Notes under the pieces: model-generated
What the model was told of the DNA's origin: nothing
Databases searched by the model: none
The model's input: only the letters and a program-made list of their open reading frames with translations
Part shown: positions 12,336-24,268 of the stretch, piece by piece
Position numbering within the stretch: position 1 is the first letter of the stretch
How the letters are laid out: each line of letters starts with the position of its first letter
Translations under genes and position numbers: made by a program
Source of the DNA: Limonium bicolor
Taxonomy: Eukaryota > Streptophyta > Magnoliopsida > Caryophyllales > Plumbaginaceae
Direction of reading: 5' to 3'
NCBI GenBank assembly: GCA_023374045.1
Contig: CM041781.1
Span: forward strand, 142,096,982 to 142,160,981
Length of the DNA: 64,000 nucleotides

Positions 12336-14036
12336 TGTAACACCCCTACCGTTAATACCGTCATTACCGTCCAATCTCCTTATACATTCCAGATTCACGT
12401 AGCGGATACTTACATACTCAACGGTGGGTGATACACTGCCGTTAGTCACCCACATGACTAGCAAGGCTACTTCTACTACATACAGCATCGGTCTGATGGA
12501 CCGGAATCCCGAGCCCTACACCTTTACATTACATACTCCATTTATCAATCAAATACCACAATGCTCCATTCAACACTTTACTCTTTCACAATACCATACA
12601 ATACAATATACATAACCGAGTTCACTAGGTTCCAAATACAAATACAACGCTTCCTTCAATATCATACATACTCACTAGGAGTCTATCCACTACCCATTCC
12701 TCATAACTCCTTACTATCTAATTACAAGGATGTGCCACCGGTCTCTTACCTCGTCCATATCCGCTTCGGGTACCTGCATACTAAAAACGTTCCCCCTAGG
12801 GGTCAGCTTTCGCTGCATATGATAACCGCATACCCCGCGTACTAGTGAGGGTACGCCGACCACTTGGTCGAATACATGAAGTTCATTTTACACATACATA
12901 CATACATACATACATGCTTCATTCATACCAATACAATACTTTACAAGGACACATTCATACAGTTCAATACATACGCGGAAGACAATACAAGTCAACCATC
13001 CATACTTACCTTCACCGGAATACGCATACACAATACATACACAATACTTACACAATACACCATACTTGTTAGCTCCATTTGTCCACCCGGGTTAATCGGG
13101 TGGAGATTACTCTTTTACTCGTTCCATAGTACTTACGTATACATACTCACACTCATACATACTTACTTACTTACTCTTACTCATGTTAAGTCGTCGGGAC
13201 CTCCGGCCCGGGGACTACTCCGTCCCACCACCGGGATTTACTTGGTTCACCAATCCAGGATGCTACCCATTTAAGGGATTTGGGTCGTGGACTAGTTCAA
13301 GAACCAGAAATCGGATCCAACCTCTTGTGTCTCCTCATCCTCACGCGTGGCCGAAGCTATATCGGAATTCTACTCATTCCATTCTATTCCTTACTTATGT
13401 TAGGAGTTAGGTAGTTAGGAATTAGCAGAAGTCATTCATTCAAGCCACATACACAATACATTGTACATATACACATCCATACAAAATACATTACAATATA
13501 CAAGTACACTATGAAATACAGTACACTTCATCATCATTCATATATTTCATGAATTATACAAACTATTGTTCAAGACAAATATCAAGAACAATGTAAACAA
13601 GCACAAGTAAGCGCAATATAGTCCGATTCATGCATTTATCTTATTAGGTGATCAATAAGCACACAAATCGGGGTAACCAGATTAGGATACAGGGCATGAA
13701 GAAATCATACCGTTCACCGTTGTACTTGTATCCGACTTTCCTCCGGTGTTCACAATCCAAGTCCTATAACATACATGTGATCGAGTGGTTAATTCCCTAT
13801 GGGTAACCCAACACGTTTCATCCTTTATGTTTCCCAATGTACCATTACTAGTTCCTTAGATTTCATACTTAGTTCCAAAATCATTTACGTCACATCATTT
13901 CCTAAGCTCATATTCTTAGGTTCTTATGTGTATATTATTTTCTCCTTACCATCATTATTCTCCCTATGGTTTACTGCTTAAGGCCATAATTTTTTTTTTG
14001 ACCGGACCTCCCCTGTGGGGCGGTCCCTAGGGGCGG
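12336..14036 (-). repeat. 5' LTR of element R, first segment
   Basis: This is the PBS-proximal part of R's 5' LTR, colinear with 2637-4317. It contains a CATA microsatellite (about 12890-12913) that is longer than in the other LTR, and the conserved hairpin block at 12774-12868. It is cut inside the first hairpin unit (14004-14036) by solo LTR S1. The last five bases, GGCGG, are S1's target duplication. Confidence 0.9.
12774..12868 (-). other. Conserved 3'-LTR hairpin block (R 5' LTR)
   Basis: This is the counterpart of 3075-3170 and is almost identical to it. In element orientation it has GCTGACCCCTAGGGGG followed by TATGCAG. Confidence 0.5.
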
Positions 14037-14394
14037 TGTAACACCCCATCCAACATTAACACATTTAACAATAAACTGCAGCGGAAAACTTCCTTCATCA
14101 CATTACTTAAATCGTTGGTGTTACACGCCGTTAACCACCCACGTGGCTAACAAGGCTATTACACATACATTGTATCGGTCAGATGGACTAGATTGCCAAG
14201 CGACTACACATTATTATCCATTTCCATTAACAACAAAACATACACATACCTTCCAACTGTACCGAGTATTTACAAACTGATGCCAATAACAATTTCGGTC
14301 TTACTACACCTACTGAATATGTACAACTTAAATGATTACCCATGTACAAACGACTACCCCGTCCTACTCTCGAACGGCTTCTAACTCCTTGTGC

Positions 14395-14505
14395 CTGAAA
14401 TAGGAAAAGAAGAGAAAGGGTGGCCCCCAAGGGGCTCAGCACCTTTGCTGGTATGGTTTTCCCGCACCCTACATGCTACCGGGCCGCGCACAACTAATTG
14501 TCGTC
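14395..14505 (-). other. Conserved 3'-LTR hairpin block (S1)
   Basis: On the minus strand it begins CGACAATTAGTTG, continues through ACCATACCAGC and GAGCCCCTTGGGGGC, then a pyrimidine-rich tract ending TTTCAG. It matches S2 23812-23913. Confidence 0.55.
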
Positions 14506-15941
14506 TTAGGATACGGTTGATTATATTTTAAACATGCATGTAACTTAAAACACACAACACGAATCATTCCGCCCCAATGGGCTCAACAACAGATAACATA
14601 TCCATACTAGATAGGTCACTCATGGTATTCATTACCCCTAGAGTGTTTCTCCTCTAATGGAGCTACTTCCTTAATAGACGACAACTACCCATTAATCGGG
14701 TTATCCTTAAACGCCTCTTATCACAAACTGGGATTCATATCCAAGATCCACATACTCCACATTTTACAACATATAACATACACTACATGACAACACCTTT
14801 CACGTTACAACGTGCACATAACAACATCGCAATAGAAATTGCATTACAACAACAACACACAACTTAACGGGAGCGGTTCTCTTAGGAACCGACCCAAACA
14901 TAGTCAGTTCACTTGTAGCCTAGAGAATGTTGCCAGTCTCATGATAAGCTCATTACATAACTCGTTACCGTCTCGTTAAATGAACGGATAACTTAACACA
15001 AGGTGCCTCGGATATAGTGATCCAAGCCCACCGAACAAACATAAACATAGTATGCCCCTGTGGCCCGACGTGAGTCAGTAAAATAGCCTTGGTTAAGCTA
15101 AAGGGAAGGTTGGAAACCAAATTGGAAAACAACCATAACATACAGAGAGGATCGAACCTGATATGACAACGACCCCCATACTCACACGCGTGGCCGGAAC
15201 AGACCGGACTCCTCACTTCCCCCGTTAGCACTTGTTAGTAGTTCAACATTGAACTTAATAAATAATCACAAACATTGGGTTAAGTCTTGTTAGACACACA
15301 CAAGGGAAGAGAGAGTCATGCATTCACACACAAACATCACACACAAATATCACATGACCAACTCACGCATAGCCGTGGTTAGAACGTTCCTTAGGTCGGA
15401 AACGTTATTACCGGATACCGTGCTCTTACGTTTACCTAATAATGGTTAACTAGCCTTTCATTCGCATTAGGGGTTACCGGTATCGGCACGTAACACACAA
15501 CAGCAATAACGACTGTAAACTCGTTTCATGCTTTATCTTATAACGTGGCAAACATACAGAAAAACACATTGGCATACAAGCCGGTGTAATCCGGTAGGAC
15601 ACAGGTTGCAAGAAAACCATACCTGTCACCAGAGTCCACTCTATCATGTTCACTTATGTTCCTCTAGCAATTCTCGAACAACTGATAACATTACATGTAC
15701 TTTTATTAACATCGGGGTAACATGATTGTTTAAAGTCTAATGCTCATAACTTATCCCCGTTAACTCAGTTAAATAACTTCACATTTTAACTTGATTTACT
15801 TTTACATTTTAATACAACTTTTCCCCCACTAAATTGTCATTATAACTCACTTAACATGTCCTTAACAATCTTATAATATCATTACTTGTCAATCCCTATC
15901 ATTACACATCATTTTTATGCCTTAAACAACATTTTTAGAGT

Positions 15942-16123
15942 GGTCCGGGACTTGCTCCTCACCCTAAGTCCCGGACCAACACTTAAGGAATCTCTCGGGG
16001 GATTTTAATAGGGTGGTCCGGGACCTTGTACTGACCCCAAGTCCCGGACCAAAGCATTTGTAAAACTCTAGGCCCTTTTTTGTGTAGGGTCCGGGAAATC
16101 ATCCAAAACCTGGGTCCCGGACC
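15942..16123. repeat. Hairpin array, GGTCCGGGAC type (S1), three units
   Basis: Units lie at 15942-15977, 16015-16050 and about 16088-16123. Each has arms like GGTCCGGGACTTG and AAGTCCCGGACC around a 12-16 nt loop. The third unit is shorter-armed. The rest of the LTR matches S2, whose array at this position is of another sequence type. Confidence 0.9.
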
Positions 16124-16936
16124 ACTGTAACAAAATTCCCAAATTGACATTTTCAAGTCTTATTTCATATACTTTCTTCATCCATTGATTACCCAAACTC
16201 CACACATGATCTTAGGCATATTCTAATACCAAAATGTCACATTGATTCACCTTAAAACATTGTCCAACTTGTCACTCATTTTTCTTATAAATCTCTTAAC
16301 ACTTGTAACATTTCTCTTTTGGTTTTCTAAGTGGTGTTTCACACCTATAATGACCACTATACCAAAATGTTTCCTCTCCATCTTAACATCATCTCCCAAG
16401 CATCTTTTCTTACTAACTAATTCTCCTTTTTCACATCTTACCTAAACATCATTTCCTCTTTGTACATCAACATTACCTAAACCTAACAAACTTCTCCAAG
16501 ACTTTATTACATCCCAAAAACACTCATTGAATTCCTAGAACTTCCAAGACAATACCTAAGTCCTTGTAACACTCTACAACACCTTAACACATGTTTTCTT
16601 CTCTAATAAACATTCATCCATTCCTCACATTTCCTAGTTCACCAAAACTCATTTAAGCACTTAAAACTTCTTGTACATTGTCCAAATTTTGCCATGGGTT
16701 CTCCTAGCATATTGTCATACCAAAACACATTGTTTGTCACCATTAGACATTCAAGAACACCTAAATCCATCAAGAACTTTCTCACACACAACACTTCACC
16801 AAAATTTACACTACATCACAATATAGTGCATAATAAAATTGCTTGGCACTTAGGCCCTTTAATAACATGGCTCTTAGGCCCTTAAATTGCATAAACCATA
16901 AACACTGAATTTCCACATGTATATATTGACTTTGAC

Positions 16937-17283
16937 CTGCAAATACACCCAACAATACATATGCCCTAAATAAACTCCTTGAGAGCATTTCTCTAGGTCA
17001 TTCACCATTGGCTCCTTAGGTATTTTATTAAGCAAATCAAGCTCATTTTTCCTAAGGCATTTTAAACTACATTGAGATAGTTTGTTTACCTCTTTTCTTC
17101 AATATTTTTACTTGAACACTCTTGTTTTTCCTTGTTTGGAAATCGGCAAGAGGACTTGGTTACTGGTCAATGTTCTAATCAATATACAAGTAACACCAAT
17201 GAGCATTCAAGCTTCATGCTTAAACTCATTTACAAACCCTAGGTTATATATATTGTCTTAACACCTTAAGGTAATTGTTTTAC
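16937..17283 (-). other. Candidate LTR intron (S1)
   Basis: On the minus strand CCAAG is followed by GTAAAAC near 17283, and TTTGCAG lies near 16937, about 345 nt apart. The same donor and acceptor pair occurs in S2, H and both G LTRs at similar spacing. Splicing is not shown. Confidence 0.3.
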
Positions 17284-18561
17284 CTTGGAATTGGAAGAGA
17301 GCTTGAATAAGTATCAGGAGAGGACTCCTCCTAGCCCTTGGAAGATTCAAATGAAGCTAAAACAAGCAAGGTAAAGACACCATTGTGAGGTGAATTTTTG
17401 GACATGTACCAAAATGAGAGGAAACATGGTTTTTCTTTGATTTTCCTTACCTTGAAGCAAAGGAGAACAACAAGGTGTGAAAAGATGAGGTCAAGCTCCA
17501 TCAATGGTGAATCTCCTTGGCACCAAAATGAGGCTTTTGAAGATTTGAAAAGATAGAAGTGTAGAGCTTGCTCCAAGTAGAAGAATGGTGTTCTTGAAAT
17601 TGAATTTGGACCATGGAGCTAGGAGTTACAAGCATTCAAAGATGGAGTTCTTGTGTGGAACTATAGCAAATCGTAAAAGAGAGAAAGAAGGATGGTAGAA
17701 GACGGTGTGAAGTGGAGGAAATGAGAGGATGAAGTTTGGAGTCTACTTTTAGAAGATATTTATGTACTAAAGTAACTTTCTTCTTTATACTTACTTTTCC
17801 TTCCTTTCTTTAATTGTTTTTTTTACATGGTGGTGACTCACCTTAATAAAAACTGGCCCCCATCATTTACTTAGGGGTGTTTTGGTCTTAGTTGACCAAT
17901 TAAATTACTTATAATAACATATGTCACAAACTAGCTTATAATAGATACTATTCACCCAAACAAGGCACATAGATGTGAAATTTTTGATTTCTCATTGATC
18001 TAGACTTCCAAATGTGATACTAAGTAGGACACGTGTTAATTAAAGAGTAATGATGGACATTTAGCCACTCAAAACTCATTTACAAGGAAATTTTCAAAAA
18101 TGTGTTTTAAGACTCCTTAAAGCACATTTTGTGTTTTAGCTTGTTTTCAAGCTTGGTTTTCTTTGGTAATTGATTTAATATGTTCATTAACATATTTATA
18201 AGGTATAGATATGACCTTTAGGTCTTATACAAGTTTATCCCAAGCTTAGAGCACATTTTTGCTCATATTGACTTTAAGGTATCTTCTTATGTTTTATTTG
18301 GTTTAATTGTATACCAAGGTTTCCTAAGGACTTAATTAGCCTTATTAAATCATAATTGAATATTATTAAGTCTTGGTATGCTCTTTGGGTCCTAACCAAG
18401 TTCACTCCAACCTTAGAGCATGTTTTTGCTCAACTGTATCTTAGTGCTCTATTGCATTTTACTATGGTTTAAATTGTTCACTGATGTTTCTAAGGCACTT
18501 TTTAGCCTTTACATACCATAGTTTAAATGTTTAACAACATATCAAGGTTTGGGGTATTTCA

Positions 18562-18773
18562 GGAGGTCCGAGACAGAAGCCATCTACGCTGCGAGATTCC
18601 AGTACTGGACCTCCCCACAGGGGCGGTCCGTAGGGGCGGTCCGAGACAAACAAATTTTTTTTTCCTTTCTCTGCATTGGACCTCCCCTGTGGGGCGGTCC
18701 GAGACAGAAACGAATCCGTCCAGCTGAATTTGACTATGGACCTCCCCACAGGGGCGGTCCATAGGGGCGGTCC
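18562..18773. repeat. Hairpin array remainder (R 5' LTR)
   Basis: After S1 comes the tail of unit 1, then units at 18607-18642, 18678-18700 and 18738-18773. The third has only one right arm here: a 13-base copy (CTAGGGGCGGTCC) present in the 3' LTR is absent. The number of right arms therefore varies between two LTRs of the same element. Confidence 0.85.
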
Positions 18774-19825
18774 ACAACAGACCCTGTTTTTAAAAGTGTT
18801 TTTCTACTCATTTAGGACTCCAAATTCACCCCAATTTTTTCTACTTACTCCACAATCTTTCCACATGTTTCCTACATGTTTAAACACTTTAAAACATGCA
18901 TTAAACCTCTCCAAATCATTGGTTAAAACCTTACTCCAATTCTTGCTCAAATTCACAAACATCAATTCTTACCTTTTGCACTTTGCACACTAGTGCACTT
19001 ATAACTTTCTCTTGCAAGTTTCCTACCTCCTACCAACTCACTTAATAACCATTCCAAATCCTTTATAACCATTTGAAATAACTATACTCAAGTTCTTCAT
19101 TCATTTCCAAGGTTGTGCACACCAACTATCCTCCTAAAATTCAAGGTACTAATACACTGTTTTGCTACAGATTTTTGTTCCCACTTCTACCATTCAATAC
19201 TCCCTCTATCAATACCATTCCTAGCATTCTAATTGCATTACCTTCCACTCAAGTTCTCCCCATTATCTAACTCCATTCAACTACTGTTACATCATGGTCA
19301 ATCACTCACAACTATTACCAAAGCACACCTAGTTATTGTCTAGGTTGTTCCTTCTCCTCGCACATCTAAGTCCTCTAATTTCCATACAAATTTGGGCAGA
19401 GTTTCCCCTAAAATTATCACTTTGCCCACATACCATTTCAGCTAAAAATTCATTCCCAAATCTCCATATTGATTCACACATCATTACTCACACTACAACA
19501 CACAAATTTTACACACAATGACATACATTACCCATGGTTTTTCCCAAGCTTTTAAACAACATTTACAAGCTTCAAAACAGCTACATTACCTTACTCATCA
19601 TACTTCAACATACCTACTACTCATAATCTCATTCATTACCCATTTCAAGTACTTAAAATCTGTTACAATACCATACACCAAAACTAGCTCAAGGTAAGGG
19701 CATTTACCTTGTTCATTCTAGCTTCTCTTTCTTTCTCCTTTCTTCTTTTCCTCTTCCTTTCTTCTTGTTCTCGGTTTCAAATGGAGTTCACACTCCAATG
19801 CTACAGCCCATACCAATACACAAAT
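18562..19825 (-). repeat. 5' LTR of element R, middle segment
   Basis: This is colinear with about 4313-5585 of the 3' LTR. It carries the rest of the hairpin array, then R LTR sequence up to CAAAT (19821-19825), the target duplication of S2. Confidence 0.9.
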
Positions 19826-20614
19826 TGAAATACCCCAAACCTTGATATGTGGTTTAAATATTAAACTATGGTATGTAAAGGCTAAAAAGTGCCTTAGAAA
19901 CATCAGTGAACAATTTAAACCATAGTAAAATGCAATAAAGCACTAAGATACAGTTTGAGCAAAAACATGCTCTAAGCTTGGAGTGAACTTGGTCAGGACC
20001 CAAAGAGCCTACCAAGACTTAATAATATTCAATTATGATTTAACAAGGCTAATTAAGTCCTTAGGAAACCTTGGTAGACAGTTAAACCAAACAAAACACA
20101 AATAAATGCCTTAAAGTCAATAAGAGCAAAAATGTGCTCTAAGCTTGGGATAAATTTGTATAAGACCTGATGGTCATACCTATACCTTAATTATATGTTA
20201 ATGAACATATTAAAAAAATTACCAAAGAAAACCAAGCTTGTAAACAAGTTAAAACACAAAATGTGCTTTAAGGAGTCTTAAAGCACCTTTTTGAAAAATT
20301 GTCTTGTAAATGAGTTTTGAATGGCTAAATGTCCATCATTACTCTTTAATTAACATGTGTACTATATAGTATCACATTTGGAAGTCTATATCAATGGGAA
20401 ATCAAAAATTTCACAACTATGTGCCTTGTTTTAGTGAATAGTAACTTTAATAAGCTAGTTTGTAACATATGTTGTTATAAGTAATCTAATTGGTCAACTA
20501 AGACTATCATACCCCTAGACTACTAATGGGGCCGGTTTTTGTTATGGGAGTCACCAACATGTAAAAGAAATCAATTAAGGAAAGGAAGGAAAAGTAAGTA
20601 AAGGAAGAAAGTTA

Positions 20615-20632
20615 CTTTATAACATAAATATC
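20615..20632 (+). promoter_or_regulatory. Possible TATA region of S2 LTR
   Basis: CTTTATAACATAAATATC lies about 790 bases into the LTR and is followed within about 30 bases by a CT-rich tract. The related LTR H has the similar CTTTATAAGCATAAATATC at the corresponding place. The position fits a plant core promoter but is unproven. Confidence 0.3.
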
Positions 20633-21099
20633 TTCCAAAAGCAAACTTACCTTCTCATTCTCTTCTTCCTTCTCATTTCACACGGTTCTTCCTCCCTTCA
20701 TGCTCTCTTTACGGTTTGCAATAGTACCACACCAAGCTCCATCTTTGATCTCTTGTAACTCCTAGCTCCATGGTCCAAATTCAATTTCAAGACCATCATT
20801 CTTCTAGTTGGAGCAAGATCTACACTTCTATCTTTTCAAATCTTCAAAAGCCTCATTTCGGTGCCAAGGAGATTCACCATTGATGGAGCTTAAGTTCATC
20901 TTTTCACATATTGTTGTTCTCCTTTGCTCCAAGGTAAGGAAACTCAAAGAAAAATGATGTTTCCTTCATGTTTTGTGTTGTCCGAAAATTCACCTCACAA
21001 TGGTGTTTTCACCTTGCTTGTTTTAGCTCCATTTGAATCTTCCAAGGGCTAGGAGGAGTCCTCTCTTGATACTTATTCAAGCTCTCTTTCCATTCCAAG

Positions 21100-21425
21100 G
21101 TAAAACAATCATTTTAATACCTTAAAACAATATATGTAACTAGGGTTTACAATGAGATGAAGCATAATGCTTGAATGCTCATTCTTTTATTTGTACATTG
21201 TTTAGAAGTTGACAAACAACCAAACACCCTACCGGTTTTACAAGGAAACAAGAAAGAAGTTTGTGAGATAAAAGAGGTAAACAAGCTATCTCAATGTAGT
21301 TTAAATGCCTTAGGAAAATGAGCTTGATTTGCTTAAAAAATACCTAAGGAGCCAAAGGTGAATGACCTAGAAAATGCTCTCAAGGAAACTATAAGGGGCA
21401 TATGTGATGTTGAGTGTATTTGCAG
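21100..21425 (+). other. Candidate LTR intron (S2)
   Basis: Donor-like CCAAG/GTAAAAC is at 21100 and acceptor-like TATTTGCAG ends at 21425 (326 nt). Equivalent pairs occur in H, G and S1. Homology alone could explain their retention. Confidence 0.3.
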
Positions 21426-22180
21426 GTTAAAGGCATATACTATGTGGAAATTCAGTGTTTAAGGTTTATGCAATTTAAGGGCCTAAGAGCCATGTTATTA
21501 AGGGCCTAAGTGCCAAGCAATTTAAGTTTATGCACTATATTGTGATGTAGTGTAGTTTGAGAATTTGGAGGTGTGTAAAGAACATTCTTTGTGAAGATGA
21601 GTGTCTTGGATGGTTAAAGGAGGAAAAACAATATGTTTGTGTGTAAGGAATGTGCATTAAATGATTAAGTGTTTTTGGTTGTAAAAGGGTGAAAACCTAG
21701 GTGTTTGTGTGTGAGAATACTCTTGGTGGATTTTAGGTGTTCTTGAATGTCTAATGGTGAAAGCTATGTGCTTGGGTATAGAAATGTGCTAGAAGAACCC
21801 ATGTCAAAATTTAGATAATGTATAAGAAGTTCTAAGTGTTAAAAAAAAAGAGTTTTGGTGAGTTTGGAAGTGTTGAGAATGGTTAAGTGTTCAACTAGTG
21901 GAAGAAGCATGCATTATGGTGTTTAAAGATGTAAAAAGGGTTTTGGCATAGTGGTTATCATAGGTATGGAACACCACTTAGAAACCTAAGGAGAATATCA
22001 TAAGTGTTAGGAATTTCGGTATGAAATGAGTAAGTGATTAGGAGATAGAAAATGAGTTTTATGGATGTTGTATGAGGGTGTGAGTGTACCAAATGATGTT
22101 AGGAAACATTATGAGGCTTTAGGAGAGGTTTGGTGAAATTGGTTAAGTGCTTAAAGGCTTAGAAAATGAGTGTTTTGCCT

Positions 22181-22359
22181 TGTCCGAACATCCGTCCGGA
22201 CATGGACGTTCGGACAGGCCTGTTGCGTAAAAATTTTCAGAGTCTCGACTTGTGTCCGACCTTGGAAAGTCCGGACACAAGTTCGGACGTACCTGCTTCT
22301 TCATTTAATTTTCCTCGACCCATGTCCGAACTTCCGAAGTCCGGACACAAGTTCGGACA
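22181..22359. repeat. Hairpin array, TGTCCGAACTT type (S2), three units
   Basis: There are three hairpins. The clearest, at about 22324-22359, has a left arm TGTCCGAACTT, a first right arm AAGTCCGGACA and a second right arm AAGTTCGGACA, so two alternative folds are possible. The type matches LTR H (five units), not S1, which is otherwise S2's closest relative here. Confidence 0.9.
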
Positions 22360-23811
22360 GGCCACTGTATGGACCAAAAACTTTGTTTTAAGGTAGGAAA
22401 AGTTGCCTAAAAATGGTGATTACTAAGTAATGATGTTATAAGAATGTTAAGGACATGTTAAGTGAGTTATAATGACAATTTAATGGGGGAAAGGTTGTAT
22501 TAAAATGTAAAAGTAAAACAAGTTAAAAAGTGAAGTTATGTAACTAAGTTAACGGGGAAAAGTTATAAGCATTAGACTTTAAACAATCATGTTACCCCGA
22601 TGTTAATAAAAATACATGTAATGTTGTCAGTTGTTCGAAAAATGCTCGAGGAACATAAGTGGACATGGTAAAGTGGACTCCGGTGACAGGTATGGTTTTC
22701 TTGCAACCTGTGTCCTACCGGATTACACCGGCTTGTATGCCAACGTGTTTTTCTGTATGTTTGCCACGTTGTAAGATAAAACATGTAATGAGTTTACAGT
22801 AATTCATTTATATGGCGTGTTCAACTCCGATACCATTTAACCTCGGAAGTGTTAACCTTAGTTAACTGAGTATAGGATCACATGAGAGTTCGGTATTCGG
22901 ATTAAACGACCTGAACCATGGGACGTTCTAACCACGGCTATGCGTGTATTAATTGTGTGATATGTGTATCTGAATGTAGGGATCTCCCTTGTGTGTTTAA
23001 CCCAGTTGTAATACTGTATGGTGTGTAGATGTGATAGACTCCATAGTGGGGTTCTAACTAATATCTTAAAGTAAGTATGTACTAACAGTGGTGAGGAATC
23101 CGGTTTGGCCGGTCGCGCGTTGTTTGGGAGTGGGTATCCTTCTTAGCCTTACCCTTCTCTTTGTTATGGTTGTTTCCCTCACGGGTTATGATCTCCCATT
23201 AGCTTATTCCAAAGCTTAGCTATTCTGACTTATGATCGGTTTAGGGGGAACATGTGTTTGTGTGGGGTGTTCGGGCCACCAAACCCGAACCATCTTAACT
23301 TAAGTTACTCGTCCGACTATTAGGACGGTAATGAGTGTTGTTGTTGTTGTATAACGAGCTTATCATGAGGGTTACATCATTCTCTAGGCTCACCAATGAA
23401 TTATCAATGTTTGGGTCGGTTCCTAAGAGAGCCGCTCCCGTTATGTTATGTGTTGTTGTTGTAATGAAATTTCTATTGCGATGTTATTATGTGCACGTTG
23501 AAACGTGAAAAGTGTTGTTATGTGATGCATGTTATATGTTGTAAAATGTGGAGTATGTGGATCATGGATATGAATCCCAGTTTGTGATAAGAGGCGTTTA
23601 AGGATAACCCGATTAATGGGTAGTTGTCGTCTATTAAGGAAGTAACTCCATTAGAGGAGAAACACTCTAGGGGTAATGAATACCATGAGTGACTTATCAA
23701 GTGTGGATATGTCATCTGTTGTCGAGCCCATTGAGGCGGAATGATTCGTGTTATGTGTTTTAAGTTACATGCATGATTCAAATAAAATCAATCGCATGCT
23801 AAGACGACAAT

Positions 23812-23913
23812 TAGTTGTGCGTGGCCCGGTAGCATGTGGGCTGCGGGATTACCATACCAGCAAAGGTGTTGAGCCCCTTGGGGGCCACCCTTTCTCTTCT
23901 TTTCCTATTTCAG
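23812..23913 (+). other. Conserved 3'-LTR hairpin block with acceptor-like CAG (S2)
   Basis: It runs GACGACAATTAGTTG, CCCGGTAG, GGGCTGCGG, CATACCAGC and GAGCCCCTTGGGGGCC, then a long pyrimidine tract ending TATTTCAG. It ends about 355 bases before the LTR end. Confidence 0.55.
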
Positions 23914-24268
23914 GTACAAGAGCTGGAAGCCGTTCGAGAGTAGGACGGGGTAGTCGTTATACGTGGGTAATCATTTAAGTTGTATATATGCAGTAGGTGT
24001 AGTAAGACCGAAATTGTTATCGGCATCAGTTTGTAAGTACTCGGTACAGTTGGAAGGTATGTGTATGTTTTATGGTTAATGGAAAGGGATAATAATGTGT
24101 AGTCGCTCGGGAATCTAGTCCATCAGACCGGTACAATGTTTATGTAATAGCCTTGTTAGCCACGTGGGTGGCTAACGGCGTGTAACACCAACGAGTTAAG
24201 TAATGGGAGGTAGTATATTTTCCGCTGCAGAATGTTGTTATGTGTTTGTTGTTGGATGGGGTGTTACA

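Larger units (their letters stand above)
14037..18561 (-). mobile_element. Solo LTR S1 (4.5 kb), minus strand
   Basis: Plus-strand ends are TGTAACACCCCATCC and GGGGTATTTCA. The flanking target duplications are GGCGG (14032-14036) and GGAGG (18562-18566), one mismatch. There is one LTR length only, with no PBS, PPT or coding sequence, so it is a solo LTR left by LTR-LTR recombination. It is the same family as S2 (about 95% alike by eye over the first 250 bases) but inverted, and its hairpin array is a different type. It landed inside R's own hairpin array. Confidence 0.9.
19826..24268 (+). mobile_element. Solo LTR S2 (4.4 kb), plus strand
   Basis: It starts TGAAATACCCCAAACCTTG and ends GGATGGGGTGTTACA, flanked by exact 5-bp target duplications CAAAT (19821-19825 and 24269-24273). 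It has no internal region. It is the same family as S1 in opposite orientation, 1.26 kb away. It contains a CT-rich leader-like stretch (about 20650-20720), a candidate intron, a hairpin array and the conserved 3'-end block. Confidence 0.93.

Noticed and set aside
14037..18561. S1 as a full-length element with its own coding region
   Set aside because: It is one LTR long, matches S2 end to end, and has no internal PBS or PPT.
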